Made by a program: the position numbers and the translations under genes. From JAHCIE01 sp034431435 (lineage in GTDB: Bacteria > Chloroflexota > Anaerolineae > Epilineales > JAHCIE01): 64,000 bases of DNA. The notes below the pieces were generated by a model that worked only from the letters and a program-made list of their open reading frames with translations, was not told where the DNA came from and made no database searches. This document shows, piece after piece, positions 36,847 through 47,891 of this stretch (its first letter is position 1; each line of letters starts with the position of its first letter). The stretch is from positions 62,001-126,000 of the forward strand of contig DAOUDG010000085.1 in the NCBI GenBank assembly GCA_034431435.1. Reading direction: 5' to 3'.

Positions 36847-37602
36847 GTGTTCGATCTGAGGGGCAAGGTGACGCTGGTGGCGGGCGGGGCGGGGGAAGTC
36901 GGCGAGGGCATCGTGCGGGTGTTCCTGCAATCGGGGGCGACGGTGGTCGTGCCCTCGCGCTCAGAGCAGCGTCTTGCCGACCTCCGCCGCCGGGTGGCCC
37001 CGACCGACAGTGATCGCCTGGTGACGATGGTGGTGTCGGTCGGCACGCACCAGGGCGCTGTCGCGGTCCGCGATGCCATCGCCCATCAGGTCGGCCCGCT
37101 GGATGCGGTGGTCGCCTCGCTGGGCGGCTGGTGGCAGGGCAAGCCCCTCGTCGATGTCCCCCTGGACGCCTGGCAGCGCGTCCTGGATGGCGGCCTGACC
37201 ACCCATTTCAACGTAGCTCGCACCTTCCTGCCGCTGCTGGCCGACCGCCCCGGCGCCAGCTACACGTTTATCAATGGTGGCGCTGCCGAGTTCCCCGCTG
37301 CCCTTGCCGGCCCGGTGTCCATCGTCGCCGCCGCACAGTTGATGATGAAGAACGTGCTGGCCGAGGAGATGCAGGACCGCCAGGTTCGTATCAACACCCT
37401 ACTGCTGAACACCCCCATTCTCACCCGCTCGCGGCCCCAGGGCGAGCCGGAATGGCTGACCGCTAATGAGGCTGGTCTCTATGCCGCCTATCTGGCCTCG
37501 GAGCGCGGCGCGGACGTGCGCGGCAAGACTATCCGCCTCTACCAGCGTGCCCAGCTGGCTCCCATCCTGGCGGCTGTCGGTCCCCAGCAAGGCCCACCGT
37601 GA
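36847..37602 (+). CDS. SDR-fold protein without the catalytic Tyr-Lys pair
   Basis: 251 residues with a GTG start and GGGAGG before it. The Rossmann start VTLVAGGAGEVGEGI and the VASLGGWW block are SDR-like, but at the position of Y-x3-K the sequence reads S158-I-V-A-A162, and the usual Ser is a Gly near 144. The glycine-rich loop is also unusual (GGAGEVGEG). It may bind NAD(P) or a partner without normal reductase chemistry, or use other residues. It stands alone between a hypothetical gene and the convergent transporter. Confidence 0.72.
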   Translation: MFDLRGKVTLVAGGAGEVGEGIVRVFLQSGATVVVPSRSEQRLADLRRRVAPTDSDRLVTMVVSVGTHQGAVAVRDAIAHQVGPLDAVVASLGGWWQGKPLVDVPLDAWQRVLDGGLTTHFNVARTFLPLLADRPGASYTFINGGAAEFPAALAGPVSIVAAAQLMMKNVLAEEMQDRQVRINTLLLNTPILTRSRPQGEPEWLTANEAGLYAAYLASERGADVRGKTIRLYQRAQLAPILAAVGPQQGPP

Positions 37603-37691
37603 CCGCGCGCCTATCGGGGTACGCTGCTGGGCATAAGCTTACGGAGGCAATGGCCAGGGCGAGCGCGGATTCAGGCATAGGGAAAGCGTAG

Positions 37692-37725
37692 CCAGGCCTG
37701 ACAGGTCGCAACCTGTCAGGCCTGG
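37692..37725. terminator. Perfect palindromic hairpin between convergent genes
   Basis: Fifteen-base arms CCAGGCCTGACAGGT and ACCTGTCAGGCCTGG pair without mismatch around CGCA. It lies between the SDR stop (37602) and the transporter stop (37738) and could end transcription from both sides. It contains the ACCTGTCAGG word related to the hairpin at 34018. Confidence 0.65.
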
Positions 37726-37737
37726 TGTGCTACAGGG

Positions 37738-39390
37738 TTACATGCTGGGTGGATAGCCGGGGCCGAGAGGAATGCCCAGGAGGAACCAGCCTGCGAATAG
37801 CAGCAGCCACGCCACCAGAATCACGATGGCGTAGGGCAGCATGAGCGCGATGATCGTTCCAATACCGGCGTTTTTCTGGTAGCGCTGGGCTACGGTGACG
37901 ATAAACGGCAGGTATACCATCAAGGGCGTCAATGAGTTGACCGGCGAGTCGCCGATGCGATAGGCCGCCAGCACCGACTGCGGCGCGACGCCCAGGCGGA
38001 TGAACAGCGGCACGAAGATGGGCGCGAAGATGGCCCACTTGGGAACAGAACCTGGCATGATGAAGTCGAGCAGGACGATGACGATCGTCATCAGGAGCAA
38101 GAGCGGCAACGCGCCGATGTTGGCCCGCTCCAGCGCTTCGGCCAGCACCACGGCAATCACGCGGGGCATGTTGCTATAGTTGAAGACCGCGATGAACTGG
38201 CTGATCGTCAGCAGCATGAGGACCAGGCCCGCCAGACTGGCGAAAGTCTTGGTGGCCGCCTTGATGACGTCTGCGCTGCCCTTGAACGCGCCAACAGCCC
38301 GACCGTACGCGATGCCCGACAGCAGGAAGAACAGCATGATGATGAACAACAGGCTGTCCATGAGGGGCGAGTTGCCGCCGATTTGACCAGGCGGCGTGCG
38401 GAGCGGCGCGCCTGGCGGCAGGGTCAGGGCCAGAACCACGACCAGCACCCCCAGGAAGGCAAACAATGCTGCCCGCAACCCCTTCGCCTCCAGTTCCGGT
38501 GTGATCTCGGCCTGCTCGATCGCCGGGCTATCGCTTGCGGCTCCCGCCTCGGGTACATACGCGCCCAGGCGGGGCGCGATCATGCGCTCCGTGACCACCG
38601 CGGCGACGAGGGCCAGGATGATCGACGAGCCAATGCCGAAGAAGAGGTTGGCGGCAATCGTGATGGGCGCGCCATTGGCCAGGGCGATGGATTCGTTGGT
38701 AATCTCGGTCAGCATCGCATCGATCGGCGTCGGGAGGATATTGACGGTGAAGATAGAAGCGACACCGGCAAAGGCGGCCGCCAACCCAACCAGCGGGTGA
38801 CGCTTGACGCTCAGAAAGGCGGCCGCGGCTAAGGGTATCAGGATGAGGTAGCCCGCATCCGATGCGACCGACGACAGCACACCGACGAAGATGATGATGA
38901 AACTCAAGGCCCCCGCCGGGGCAACTGCGACGAGCTTGCGAATCAGCGCGCCCATCATGCCCGCTTCCTCGGCTACGCCTGCGCCCAGCAAGGCGATGAA
39001 GGTGATGCCGACGACCGCGAAGCCGGAGAAGTTCGGGACGAAGGAGGTGAAGAGGAAGCGGATACCCTCCACCGACAACAGGCTGCGGATGGCTATCGTC
39101 TCCGTCCTGATCTCAAAGTCCTCGTCGTAGGGCGCGATGGTGGTGTAGATGCCCGGCACCGCCGTGTCTTCGTAGAGCTGGGCCTCGGCGGGGAGCGGCA
39201 CGGGCACGGCAATCTCCTCGGTGACGCTGACGCCGAGGAGCGACAGGACGGCCGACAGCACGATGACACCCAGGATCAGGTATAAGAACATCATCACCGG
39301 ATGGGGAACCTTGTTGCCCATCCTCTCCACGCCATCCAGCAACCTCTGTGTGAGCGACGGACCCGCTCCCGCCCCCGTCTGCGCAGTCAT
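37738..39390 (-). CDS. AbgT-family transporter
   Basis: 550 residues with about 11-13 hydrophobic segments. GVERMGNKVPHPVMMFLYL at the N-terminus, SDAGYLILIPLAA and GDSPVNSLTPLMVYLPF are AbgT family landmarks. Characterised members move p-aminobenzoyl-glutamate or export sulfonamides using an ion gradient. An inserted periplasmic loop (~55-105) is typical. Three peptidase genes directly upstream suggest uptake of amidated or peptide compounds for hydrolysis. Confidence 0.88.
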   Translation of the reverse strand: MTAQTGAGAGPSLTQRLLDGVERMGNKVPHPVMMFLYLILGVIVLSAVLSLLGVSVTEEIAVPVPLPAEAQLYEDTAVPGIYTTIAPYDEDFEIRTETIAIRSLLSVEGIRFLFTSFVPNFSGFAVVGITFIALLGAGVAEEAGMMGALIRKLVAVAPAGALSFIIIFVGVLSSVASDAGYLILIPLAAAAFLSVKRHPLVGLAAAFAGVASIFTVNILPTPIDAMLTEITNESIALANGAPITIAANLFFGIGSSIILALVAAVVTERMIAPRLGAYVPEAGAASDSPAIEQAEITPELEAKGLRAALFAFLGVLVVVLALTLPPGAPLRTPPGQIGGNSPLMDSLLFIIMLFFLLSGIAYGRAVGAFKGSADVIKAATKTFASLAGLVLMLLTISQFIAVFNYSNMPRVIAVVLAEALERANIGALPLLLLMTIVIVLLDFIMPGSVPKWAIFAPIFVPLFIRLGVAPQSVLAAYRIGDSPVNSLTPLMVYLPFIVTVAQRYQKNAGIGTIIALMLPYAIVILVAWLLLFAGWFLLGIPLGPGYPPSM

Positions 39391-39463
39391 CTCAATCTCC
39401 TTCCGGGTTGTGCAGGCAAGATACGATCGGCCCTGGTGGCTGGTCGAGGCAGCGCCACATGGG

Positions 39464-40930
39464 CTACACCGCCGGGGCGTAGTCGCGCAGGAACTCCGTT
39501 AGCAGGCGCACGCCGACGCCCGTCCCGCCCTGGGACTCCGTAGGGCGCGTGGGCCGATCGACCCACGCCGTGCCCGCGATGTCGAGGTGAACGAAGGGGT
39601 ACTCGCCCACAAAGGCGGCCAGGAACGCGCCCGCCGTGATGGAGCCGGCCGGCCGACCGCCGATATTCTTGAGGTCGGCGACCTGGCTCTTGATCATGGT
39701 GTGATACTCGTCCCACAGCGGCAACTGCCACACCCGCTCGCCGCTGGCTTCGCCCGCGCGGCTCATCCTGTCAGCCAGCGCCTGGTCGGTCGCCATCATG
39801 CCGGTGGCATGCGAGCCGAGGGCAATGATGATGGCCCCCGTCAGGGTCGATAGCTCGACAATGGCGGCGGGCTTGTAGCGCTGGGCGTAGAACAGCGCGT
39901 CCGACAGGATGATGCGCCCCTCAGCGTCGGTGTTGAGAACCTCCACCGTCTTGCCGCTCAGCGTCGTCACGATGTCGCCGGGTCGGTAGGCCGTGGCGCT
40001 GGGCATGTTCTCCGCCGACGACACCAGGCCGACGACGTGCAGCGGCAACCCCAGCTCAGCCACGACCTGCAGCGCGCCGAACACCGCCGCCGCGCCGCCC
40101 ATGTCCGACTTCATGGTCTCCATCGCATCGGCGGGCTTGAGGGACAGGCCACCCGAGTCGAAGGTCAAGCCCTTCCCGACCAGGCAGATGGTGGGGCGGT
40201 CGGGGCCAGGCGTCCCGTACTCCATGACGATGAAGCGCGGCTCGTTGGCCGAGCCTTTGCCTACGGCCAGAATGCCGCCGAAACCTTGCTCTGCCAGGTG
40301 CGCTTCGTCGAGAACCTGGACCTGGAGGCCCAGGCGCTGGCCGAGGGCGATGGCCTGCTCGCCCAGCGCGGCCGGGGTCAAAGCGTAGCCCGGCTGATTC
40401 ACCAGGTCGCGGGCATACGTCACGCCACGCCCGATGGTCTGGCCGTGCCCGAGGGCCTGGCGCGTCGCCGGCTTAGGGTTGTCGGTGACGAGAATCGCGC
40501 GCTCGACCTCGAAGGTCTCCTCGGCCGTCAGGCCGGTGCGGTAGGGCCAGTAGCGGTACGCGCCCAGTTCCAGGCCCTCGGCAAGGGCCTGGGCTGCCAC
40601 CGGGGCCGGTAGCGGCGCGTCGCCGTGGATGCCGATAGTCACAGCGGCCACCTGGAGCGCGCGCGCCTGCTGAACAGCGGTCGCCGCCGCCTGTCGAACC
40701 GTCTCCGCTGTCAGCCTGTCGCGCTGGCCCAGGCCGACCAGCAGCAGGCGGCGCGGGGCGACCGCACCGCGTGGGTAGAGGAGCAGGGTCTGCTGCGCGC
40801 GGCCGCGAAAGTCGGCCGGCTCCAGGAGGCCCGCCACGTCGTTGGGCAAGGGCGCGTCCTCGAAGATGGCAAGGGCAGCCAGGTCGGACGGTTCGTGAAG
40901 CAGATCGCCAGTCTTGGCGGAGATGTCCAT
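39464..40930 (-). CDS. pepA: Leucyl aminopeptidase, M17 family
   Basis: 488 residues. The metal and catalytic residues are in place: K253 and D258 in GKGLTFDSGG, D276, and NTDAEGR with D335, E337 and R339. The N-terminal macro-like domain (1-150) precedes them. It removes N-terminal residues from peptides in the cytosol as a hexamer in known cases. It lies 10 nt from pepT. Confidence 0.92.
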   Translation of the reverse strand: MDISAKTGDLLHEPSDLAALAIFEDAPLPNDVAGLLEPADFRGRAQQTLLLYPRGAVAPRRLLLVGLGQRDRLTAETVRQAAATAVQQARALQVAAVTIGIHGDAPLPAPVAAQALAEGLELGAYRYWPYRTGLTAEETFEVERAILVTDNPKPATRQALGHGQTIGRGVTYARDLVNQPGYALTPAALGEQAIALGQRLGLQVQVLDEAHLAEQGFGGILAVGKGSANEPRFIVMEYGTPGPDRPTICLVGKGLTFDSGGLSLKPADAMETMKSDMGGAAAVFGALQVVAELGLPLHVVGLVSSAENMPSATAYRPGDIVTTLSGKTVEVLNTDAEGRIILSDALFYAQRYKPAAIVELSTLTGAIIIALGSHATGMMATDQALADRMSRAGEASGERVWQLPLWDEYHTMIKSQVADLKNIGGRPAGSITAGAFLAAFVGEYPFVHLDIAGTAWVDRPTRPTESQGGTGVGVRLLTEFLRDYAPAV

Positions 40931-40940
40931 GATCGATTTC

Positions 40941-42179
<1,239 letters not shown>

Positions 42180-42195
42180 AGGGCGTGAGCCTCCT

Positions 42196-43584
42196 TTAGT
42201 GCGGTAGATTGGCGAGTTCTTCCAGGTAGACGATGGCGGTCTCGATGCCTCGCTGGAACATCTCCAGGCTGTAGTGCTCGTTGGGCGAGTGCAGCCCGTC
42301 TGTATCCAGCCCGTAGCCCATCATCACCACGGGGATTCCCATCAGGTCGACGAAGTCGGCCACGGCGGGAATGCTGCCGCCGCCCCGGGTGAAGACGGGC
42401 GTGTGGCCCCAACCGCGCTCGTAGGCGCGCGCGGCGGCCTTCATCTCTGGCAGGTCAAAGGGGATCAGGGCCGGCTGGCCGGTCGTCAGCAGGCGGACCT
42501 CAACCCTGACGGTAGGCGGCGTAACCGACTCGATGTGCTGCTTGAGCAGCTCGAAAATCCGGTGCGGGTCCTGGTTGGCGACCAGGCGCGAACTGAGCTT
42601 AGCGCCCGCCCTGGCAGGGATGATGGTCTTGGGGCCGGGTCCGCTCCACCCGCTCCACAGGCCGTTGATGTTCAGGGTCGGGCGGGCGGACACGCGCTCG
42701 CGGATGGTGTGGCGCCGGTCGCCCCACAGCGCGGGTACGCCGGTCGCGTCCTGAATCTGCTGCTCGCTCAGGTCAGTCTTGGCGATCATGGCCCGCTCGT
42801 CAGGCGTCAGCGGTATGACGTCGTCGTAGAAGCCGGGCACAGCGATCGTCTGGTCGGGGTTATAGAGGCTGGCCAGGATTTCTACCAGAGCCAGGGCCGG
42901 GTTGTGCACCGCGCCGCCGAAGAAGCCACTGTGCAGGTCGTCGCGCGGGCCTTCGACCTCGACCTCGATGTAGGTCATACCGCGCAGGCTGTGGGTAATG
43001 GCCGGCTCCTCGATGACGCGCATCGACGAGTCGCTAATGACGCACACATCGGCCCGCAGCATTTCCAGGTGGCTTTCGATGAAGGGGCGCAGGTTGGGGG
43101 ATGAGACTTCCTCCTCGCCCTCCAGGAGAATCTTGACGTTGGTCGGGGCCGCGCCTGCCGTCTGGAGGTACGACTCCAGGGCCTTGACGTGGATGAACAA
43201 TTGACCCTTGTCGTCGGTCGCGCCGCGCGCGTAGACCCTGCCGTCCTTGACGGTCGGCTCGAAGGGCGGCGTCTGCCAGCCATCCTCCATCAGCGCGGGT
43301 ACAACGTCGTAGTGGCCGTAGACCAGCACTGTGGGCCTGTCTGGCCCCGCCCCCAGCCACTCGCCATAGACGACCGGGTGGCCCGCCGTGGGCATCACTG
43401 CGACGTTGGCGAGACCCAGCCCCTTCAGGTGGGCCGCCAGCCAATCGGCCATGCGGCGAATGTCGGCGGCGTGGGCTGGGTCACCGCTCAGGCTGGGGAT
43501 GCGCAGCATCTCGAAGAGCTGGGCCTCGAATTGGTCGGCGTGGGCGCGGGAATACTGGCGCGCGGCCTCACTGGCGGATGACAT
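42196..43584 (-). CDS. M20-family dipeptidase
   Basis: 462 residues. H91 and D93 in GHYDVVP, D124 in ATDDKG and the Glu pair in LEGEEEVSS form the two-zinc site. The dimerisation domain has EVEGPRDDLHSGFFGG, as in the M20 dipeptidases related to carnosinases and CPG2. It likely cleaves dipeptides to free amino acids, the last step after PepA and PepT. It starts after AGGAGGAGC, 41 nt from the MFS gene. Confidence 0.88.
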   Translation of the reverse strand: MSSASEAARQYSRAHADQFEAQLFEMLRIPSLSGDPAHAADIRRMADWLAAHLKGLGLANVAVMPTAGHPVVYGEWLGAGPDRPTVLVYGHYDVVPALMEDGWQTPPFEPTVKDGRVYARGATDDKGQLFIHVKALESYLQTAGAAPTNVKILLEGEEEVSSPNLRPFIESHLEMLRADVCVISDSSMRVIEEPAITHSLRGMTYIEVEVEGPRDDLHSGFFGGAVHNPALALVEILASLYNPDQTIAVPGFYDDVIPLTPDERAMIAKTDLSEQQIQDATGVPALWGDRRHTIRERVSARPTLNINGLWSGWSGPGPKTIIPARAGAKLSSRLVANQDPHRIFELLKQHIESVTPPTVRVEVRLLTTGQPALIPFDLPEMKAAARAYERGWGHTPVFTRGGGSIPAVADFVDLMGIPVVMMGYGLDTDGLHSPNEHYSLEMFQRGIETAIVYLEELANLPH

Positions 43585-43624
43585 GTGGAAGCTCCTCCTT
43601 TCGCTAAGGGCTACGACTCATGAC

Positions 43625-45307
43625 CTATGATCCGGCGGGCGCGGCTCGCTTGGCGCTACGCTTGCCTCGATTGACCACCGGCTCCGGCGGCGGTTCAGGC
43701 GCGCCGGCCCTCGCGTTGGGCAGGCCCAGCGCGGGAATGATCGCCAGCGCGGCGATGCCCGCCAGGATGAGGAACGCTGCCTTGAGGGCGCGCAGGCGAG
43801 ACGCGGTGTTGATAAGCACAGCCTCGGCTACCTGCGCCGGCGTGGCCGAGGCGCCCGCCAGGCTTTCTACCAGATGGTCGTTGCTGACGAAGTTGATGTT
43901 GTCCAGGGCTACCTCCGCCTTGAGCGCCGGCGGGATGGTCGGATTGCCGACCAGGCTGCTGGTGATGAACAGGGTTAGCAGGGTGACGGCGGCCAGGCTG
44001 GCGAAGGCGGTGCCCAGCGCGGTGGACAGGTTGTTGACCACCCCACGCAGCGCGCCCACGTCGCCCGCCAGCTCCTTCGGTGACGCCGCCACCAGGACGT
44101 TGAACATCAAGGTCAGCAGCGAGCCTTCACCCAGGCCCGTGACGACGAGGCTGAGGATAACCAGCGGCGTGCCCCACTCGTTGCGGATGGTGAGGGCCAG
44201 CATGCCCAGCCCGACGGCGACGGTGATGAACCCCAGGACGGCGATGATACGGGGGCTGAGACGGTCATACAGGCGCACGATGAAGATCGCCGACGTGGCA
44301 ATGGCGAGGGTATAAGGGACGACTGCCACCGCCGTGAACAGGCTCGATTGGCCCTGGACGATCTGGATGTAAAGCGGGATGAGGAAGTTCACGGCCGGGC
44401 CGAGGGCCCCAATGATGAGCAGGCAATAGATGGCTGCCCGCTCGAATCGCGAGTCCAGTACCGCCAGCGAGAGGAGGGGTGACTTGCCCATCTCCTGGCG
44501 ATAGCGCGACCAGGCGAAGAAGGCCTGCCCGACGACGATGCCGAGGAGGATCAGGAAGGGCGCTGGCGACAGGCCCAGCAAATTGATGGGGGCATCCGGG
44601 CTGGCCAGGAGCACCCCCCAATTCATCAAATTGTTGAAGCCGATGCTGATGCCCATGACGGCAATGGCGGCCAGCACGGCGCCGACCAGGTCGACGCGAA
44701 TACCGGTCTGGCGCGGAACCGACGTGAGCTTAAAGCTGAGGGCAAAAATGACGACCGATAGCACGGCCAGCACGCCGAAGGAGACGCGCCAACTCAGGGC
44801 CGTGGCGAGGAAGCCGGCGAGAAAGAAGGCGGCCGCGCCGGCGATGGCGGGCGTCCCCGCCAGCAGGCCGAGGGCCTGCGCCTGCTGGCGGTCCTTGTAG
44901 TTGGCCGCGATGAGCACGACGAGCGTAGGAACCAGCGCCGCGGCGGCAAGCCCGGCGATGGCCTGGGCATTGTTCATGGCGTTGACGCCGCCGCTGAGAG
45001 CCATCAAGGCCATGGCCGCGCCGTGGAGGAGCACCGTTACCTGAAAGACGAGGCGGTCACCGACTAGCTTGCCGAGCTTCGCGCCCAGCAGGACGAAGGC
45101 GGCGACAAACAGCGAATAGATCACCAGGGCCGTGCCCACTGATGTCGCCGGAGTGTTGAACTCCTCGCTGATCGCGCCCACCGACACCGGCAAGGCATTG
45201 ACGTTGAAGGCCATCTGCGCCTGGGCGAGCATGATGATGATCATGGGTAGCCAGGAGGCCGGGGCCAGGGACTCGACGGGGCGGGTTGCATCGGGCGGCG
45301 TGGTCAT
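43625..45307 (-). CDS. MFS transporter, DHA2-like (14 TM)
   Basis: 560 residues from the ATG at 45307; a GTG 25 codons upstream is less likely because its peptide is unlike a transporter start. About 14 hydrophobic helices are visible, with GAKLGKLVGDRLVFQ near the helix 2-3 loop. A long C-terminal loop between the last two helices (~465-525) and a basic tail are typical of DHA2 drug or metabolite exporters. The substrate is unknown. It may export what the peptide module cannot use, but that link is only by position. Confidence 0.82.
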   Translation of the reverse strand: MTTPPDATRPVESLAPASWLPMIIIMLAQAQMAFNVNALPVSVGAISEEFNTPATSVGTALVIYSLFVAAFVLLGAKLGKLVGDRLVFQVTVLLHGAAMALMALSGGVNAMNNAQAIAGLAAAALVPTLVVLIAANYKDRQQAQALGLLAGTPAIAGAAAFFLAGFLATALSWRVSFGVLAVLSVVIFALSFKLTSVPRQTGIRVDLVGAVLAAIAVMGISIGFNNLMNWGVLLASPDAPINLLGLSPAPFLILLGIVVGQAFFAWSRYRQEMGKSPLLSLAVLDSRFERAAIYCLLIIGALGPAVNFLIPLYIQIVQGQSSLFTAVAVVPYTLAIATSAIFIVRLYDRLSPRIIAVLGFITVAVGLGMLALTIRNEWGTPLVILSLVVTGLGEGSLLTLMFNVLVAASPKELAGDVGALRGVVNNLSTALGTAFASLAAVTLLTLFITSSLVGNPTIPPALKAEVALDNINFVSNDHLVESLAGASATPAQVAEAVLINTASRLRALKAAFLILAGIAALAIIPALGLPNARAGAPEPPPEPVVNRGKRSAKRAAPAGS

Positions 45308-45402
45308 GGTATCTCGATTTCCTGGTCTCGTCGCCTGGGGCGGAGCGTCTGTCAGGCGGACTCCATCTGGAACATGCTGCACGGCTGACCGGCGATGAGC
45401 AT

Positions 45403-45477
45403 GCGCGTCGGGTGTGGTCGGCCTCGTCCGCCGCTACACCCGACGCGCAGCCTGGTGGCTAACCCCGGGCTAGCCAC
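45403..45477 (-). terminator. Two hairpins after the secreted repeat protein gene
   Basis: On the minus strand the first met is GTGGCTA/TAGCCAC (45455-45477, 9-nt loop). The second has perfect 13-bp arms GCGCGTCGGGTGT/ACACCCGACGCGC (45403-45448) with a 20-nt loop. They lie in the 202-nt gap ahead of the MFS gene and would end the upstream transcript. Confidence 0.5.
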
Positions 45478-45509
45478 TCAGGCGTGTCATTATCTAGCTG
45501 GCGGCGCGG

Positions 45510-46400
45510 CTAGCGTGGTGTGGCGACGTGCACCGTCACCTGACGATACACCGTTGAGCCGTCGCGCAACCTCACTTGCATGGTGTAGGTCGTGTCGTCC
45601 TGAGGGCAGACGCGGCGCGTGTCCTGGCCCGCCACACCCTGACCATCCAGGAAGGCCGAGTTGATGTTGTCCATGCGCCAGCGCAGTGTCGTGCAGTTGC
45701 CCTGGACCACGACGAAGTCATCTGCCCAGAACTCGATGCGCGCCTCAGGCGCGGGGTTGACGCGGAGGGGGATGCGCCGCTGCACAATCTGGCCGTCCAA
45801 CAGCCACACTTCCAGGGTGTAGGTGGTGTCCTGGGTGGGGCACACCTCGCGCCGCCCCTGCCCGGTCACGCCCTGGCCCTCAAAGAACACGCGGTCGATG
45901 TTCTCCACATTCCAGCGGAGGCGGGTGCAGTCGCCCACGCGGATGGGATTGGCGTCGGCCGTGAACTCGATGATGGGCACGGGCTGGGGAGGCAGGATGG
46001 GAGCGGGCGGCGCGACAGGAGCCTGGGCCTGGCACGCGCTCGGCACGACGGGCAGTCCTTCGGGGTTGGCCTCCCACGGGAAGCGTTGCGAGTTGAGGCG
46101 CATCTCCAGGCCACACGGTCCGTTCACCCAGGAGCGGAAGCCGTCGGTGAAGGCGGTGAAGTTGTCGGCCTTGCGCCACTGCATCATGCCGCCGGTCGTT
46201 ATCTGATTCGAGTTACCCTGGGCGTCGAACATCTCATTGGTGACGCATTGGCCCACGATCTGTGGGATTTGCTGCTGGATCGTGAGGAAACCGAGGACAA
46301 ACTGGCAGCCCTGTGCCTGAGCGGCGGGTGCGGCGCCGAGAAGTAGCAAGGCGGCCGCCAGGGGTAGCAGCAGCCAGGCGATGACCGATCGTGCTCGCAT
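45510..46400 (-). CDS. Secreted protein with two Ig-like Cys modules
   Basis: 296 residues with a signal peptide ending AQA|Q near 30. The N-terminal region (GGMMQWRKADNFTAFTDGFRSWVNGP, then LNSQRFPWE) is one I associate with Chloroflexota secreted proteins. Two ~68-residue modules follow, each with G-x-C-T-x-L-R-W, a D/E-G-Q-G-V turn and a VCP-x2-DTTYT strand, so one Cys pair per module, probably a disulfide. The role is unknown; an envelope or binding function is likely. Confidence 0.75.
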   Translation of the reverse strand: MRARSVIAWLLLPLAAALLLLGAAPAAQAQGCQFVLGFLTIQQQIPQIVGQCVTNEMFDAQGNSNQITTGGMMQWRKADNFTAFTDGFRSWVNGPCGLEMRLNSQRFPWEANPEGLPVVPSACQAQAPVAPPAPILPPQPVPIIEFTADANPIRVGDCTRLRWNVENIDRVFFEGQGVTGQGRREVCPTQDTTYTLEVWLLDGQIVQRRIPLRVNPAPEARIEFWADDFVVVQGNCTTLRWRMDNINSAFLDGQGVAGQDTRRVCPQDDTTYTMQVRLRDGSTVYRQVTVHVATPR

Positions 46401-46709
46401 GGAACATCTCCTTATCTGGCGTGACGGCCGCTAGAGAGGCGAACGTGCCGGGGGGCTAGTCTCACAGCGGCCACGAACCCCCGATACGTTCGGCGGTTCG
46501 GCGGAATGGGGCTGCCGGCCGCGAGAACGTCCCCGCGACTGGCAGGCGCAGGCCTCTCCCTACCGATATGGAAGAAGCGCCAGGCCGTATTGTACCCTAT
46601 CTCTTGCCGATGTGGCCGTATGGGGTGGCCGAGAATGTACCGGAAATGTACTGCCAGCGTTTGACACCCTAGCGGATGAGTGGACCGGCGGGCGTGTGGG
46701 CGGGCCGGG
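46401..46709. other. 309-bp gene-free region
   Basis: It lies upstream of the secreted repeat protein and downstream of the URO-D gene. It holds a short direct repeat AATGTAC (46634-46640 and 46645-46651, 11-bp period) and a lone TACAAT on the minus strand (46594-46589) without a -35 match. I see no small gene. Confidence 0.5.
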
Positions 46710-47891
46710 CTACGCCTCGCGGAGCGTCTCTAGCATGGCGATGATGTTCTTCGGCGGCACGTCAGCCTGGATGTTGTGGACGGTGTTGAAGACGAAGCCT
46801 CCGCCCGGCGCGAGGGCGTCGATGTTGCGGCGCACGTCGTCGCGCACCTCGTTCGGCGTGGCGGAGGGCAGCACGCCCTGGGTGTCCACGCCGCCGCCCC
46901 AGAAGACGATGTCGCGGCCAAAGTCGCGCTTGAGGGCGGTCGGCTCCATGCCCCGCGCCCGAATGTGGACGGGGTTGAGGATGTCCACCCCCAGCTCGAT
47001 GAAGTCGGGCAGCAGCGGGCGGACGTTGCCGCAGGAGTGCATGAAGAGGGCCGCGTTCGGCGCAAGCTGCTTGATGCGTGTGAACAGGACGGCCAGCCGT
47101 GGCTTGATTTGGGCGCGGAACATGCGCGGTGAGATGAGCTGCGACTCCTGCGTGCCGTAGTCGTCGGCCTCGGAAATGACATCCACCACGTCAGCCAGGC
47201 ATGGTAGGGCCATCTCCCAGAAAGCCAGCTTGCATTCGAGCATCTTGTCCAGCACCGCGCCCGCCAGCGCCTCGTCGGAAGCCATGTCCATCAGCAGCGC
47301 CTGCATCCCCCGCACTCGCTGCGCCATCTCGAACATCCCCGCCAGCACCCCCTTGATCATCACCGCCTTGCCCTGGGCGCGATAGGCCAGCGCAAGCTCG
47401 CGCAATCCCTCGATGCGGCGTGGGTCGCCGGTGTCGGGCCAGCGATGCGCCTCGACCTCAGCGATGCTCGTCGCGTCCGCCAGAGGGTGGCGAGCCGCCG
47501 AGAAATACAGACCGTCAGGTCTGGGGCGGAGATGAGTGATGCCCCACTCATCGAGGTACTGCCAGTACTCACCCGCCTCGACTGGGACGACGTTCCAGTT
47601 GTGGCTGTTGAGGGGGAACAGGCCCCGTACGTCCACGCCCAGCGCCTGAATCACGTCGTCGTCGGGCAGCGCGAGTTGCTGAATCTCGTCGCATACCACC
47701 GGCGCGACCGGCGGCAGGCCAAGATAGTCGCGCAAGCGTTGGTAGGCGACGACGTGGATGCCGGTCACCTGCGTGCTGCCGAGGTCGTAGGGGATGCGGT
47801 CCGGCTCGCGGTGAGCCAGCGTCGTCAGCAGCCGCTCGCGGGACGTGACGCCGGTCGCGGTGGGTGGGTTGATAATGGGTGTGAGGTGCAT
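46710..47891 (-). CDS. Uroporphyrinogen decarboxylase (URO-D/MtaA/CmuA) family protein
   Basis: 393 residues from ATG 47891, with AGGAGGGGAACAGC before it; 62 upstream codons are dropped. The barrel has EADDYGTQESQLISPRMF, FMHSCGNVRPLLPDFIELGVDILNPVH, FWGGGVDTQ and NTVHNIQADVPPKNI. The H-x-C-G motif resembles the zinc site of methyltransferase members rather than heme-synthesis HemE, which lacks it. No corrinoid protein is next to it. Such stand-alone members are common in catabolic regions and have no settled function. Confidence 0.8.
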   Translation of the reverse strand: MHLTPIINPPTATGVTSRERLLTTLAHREPDRIPYDLGSTQVTGIHVVAYQRLRDYLGLPPVAPVVCDEIQQLALPDDDVIQALGVDVRGLFPLNSHNWNVVPVEAGEYWQYLDEWGITHLRPRPDGLYFSAARHPLADATSIAEVEAHRWPDTGDPRRIEGLRELALAYRAQGKAVMIKGVLAGMFEMAQRVRGMQALLMDMASDEALAGAVLDKMLECKLAFWEMALPCLADVVDVISEADDYGTQESQLISPRMFRAQIKPRLAVLFTRIKQLAPNAALFMHSCGNVRPLLPDFIELGVDILNPVHIRARGMEPTALKRDFGRDIVFWGGGVDTQGVLPSATPNEVRDDVRRNIDALAPGGGFVFNTVHNIQADVPPKNIIAMLETLREA

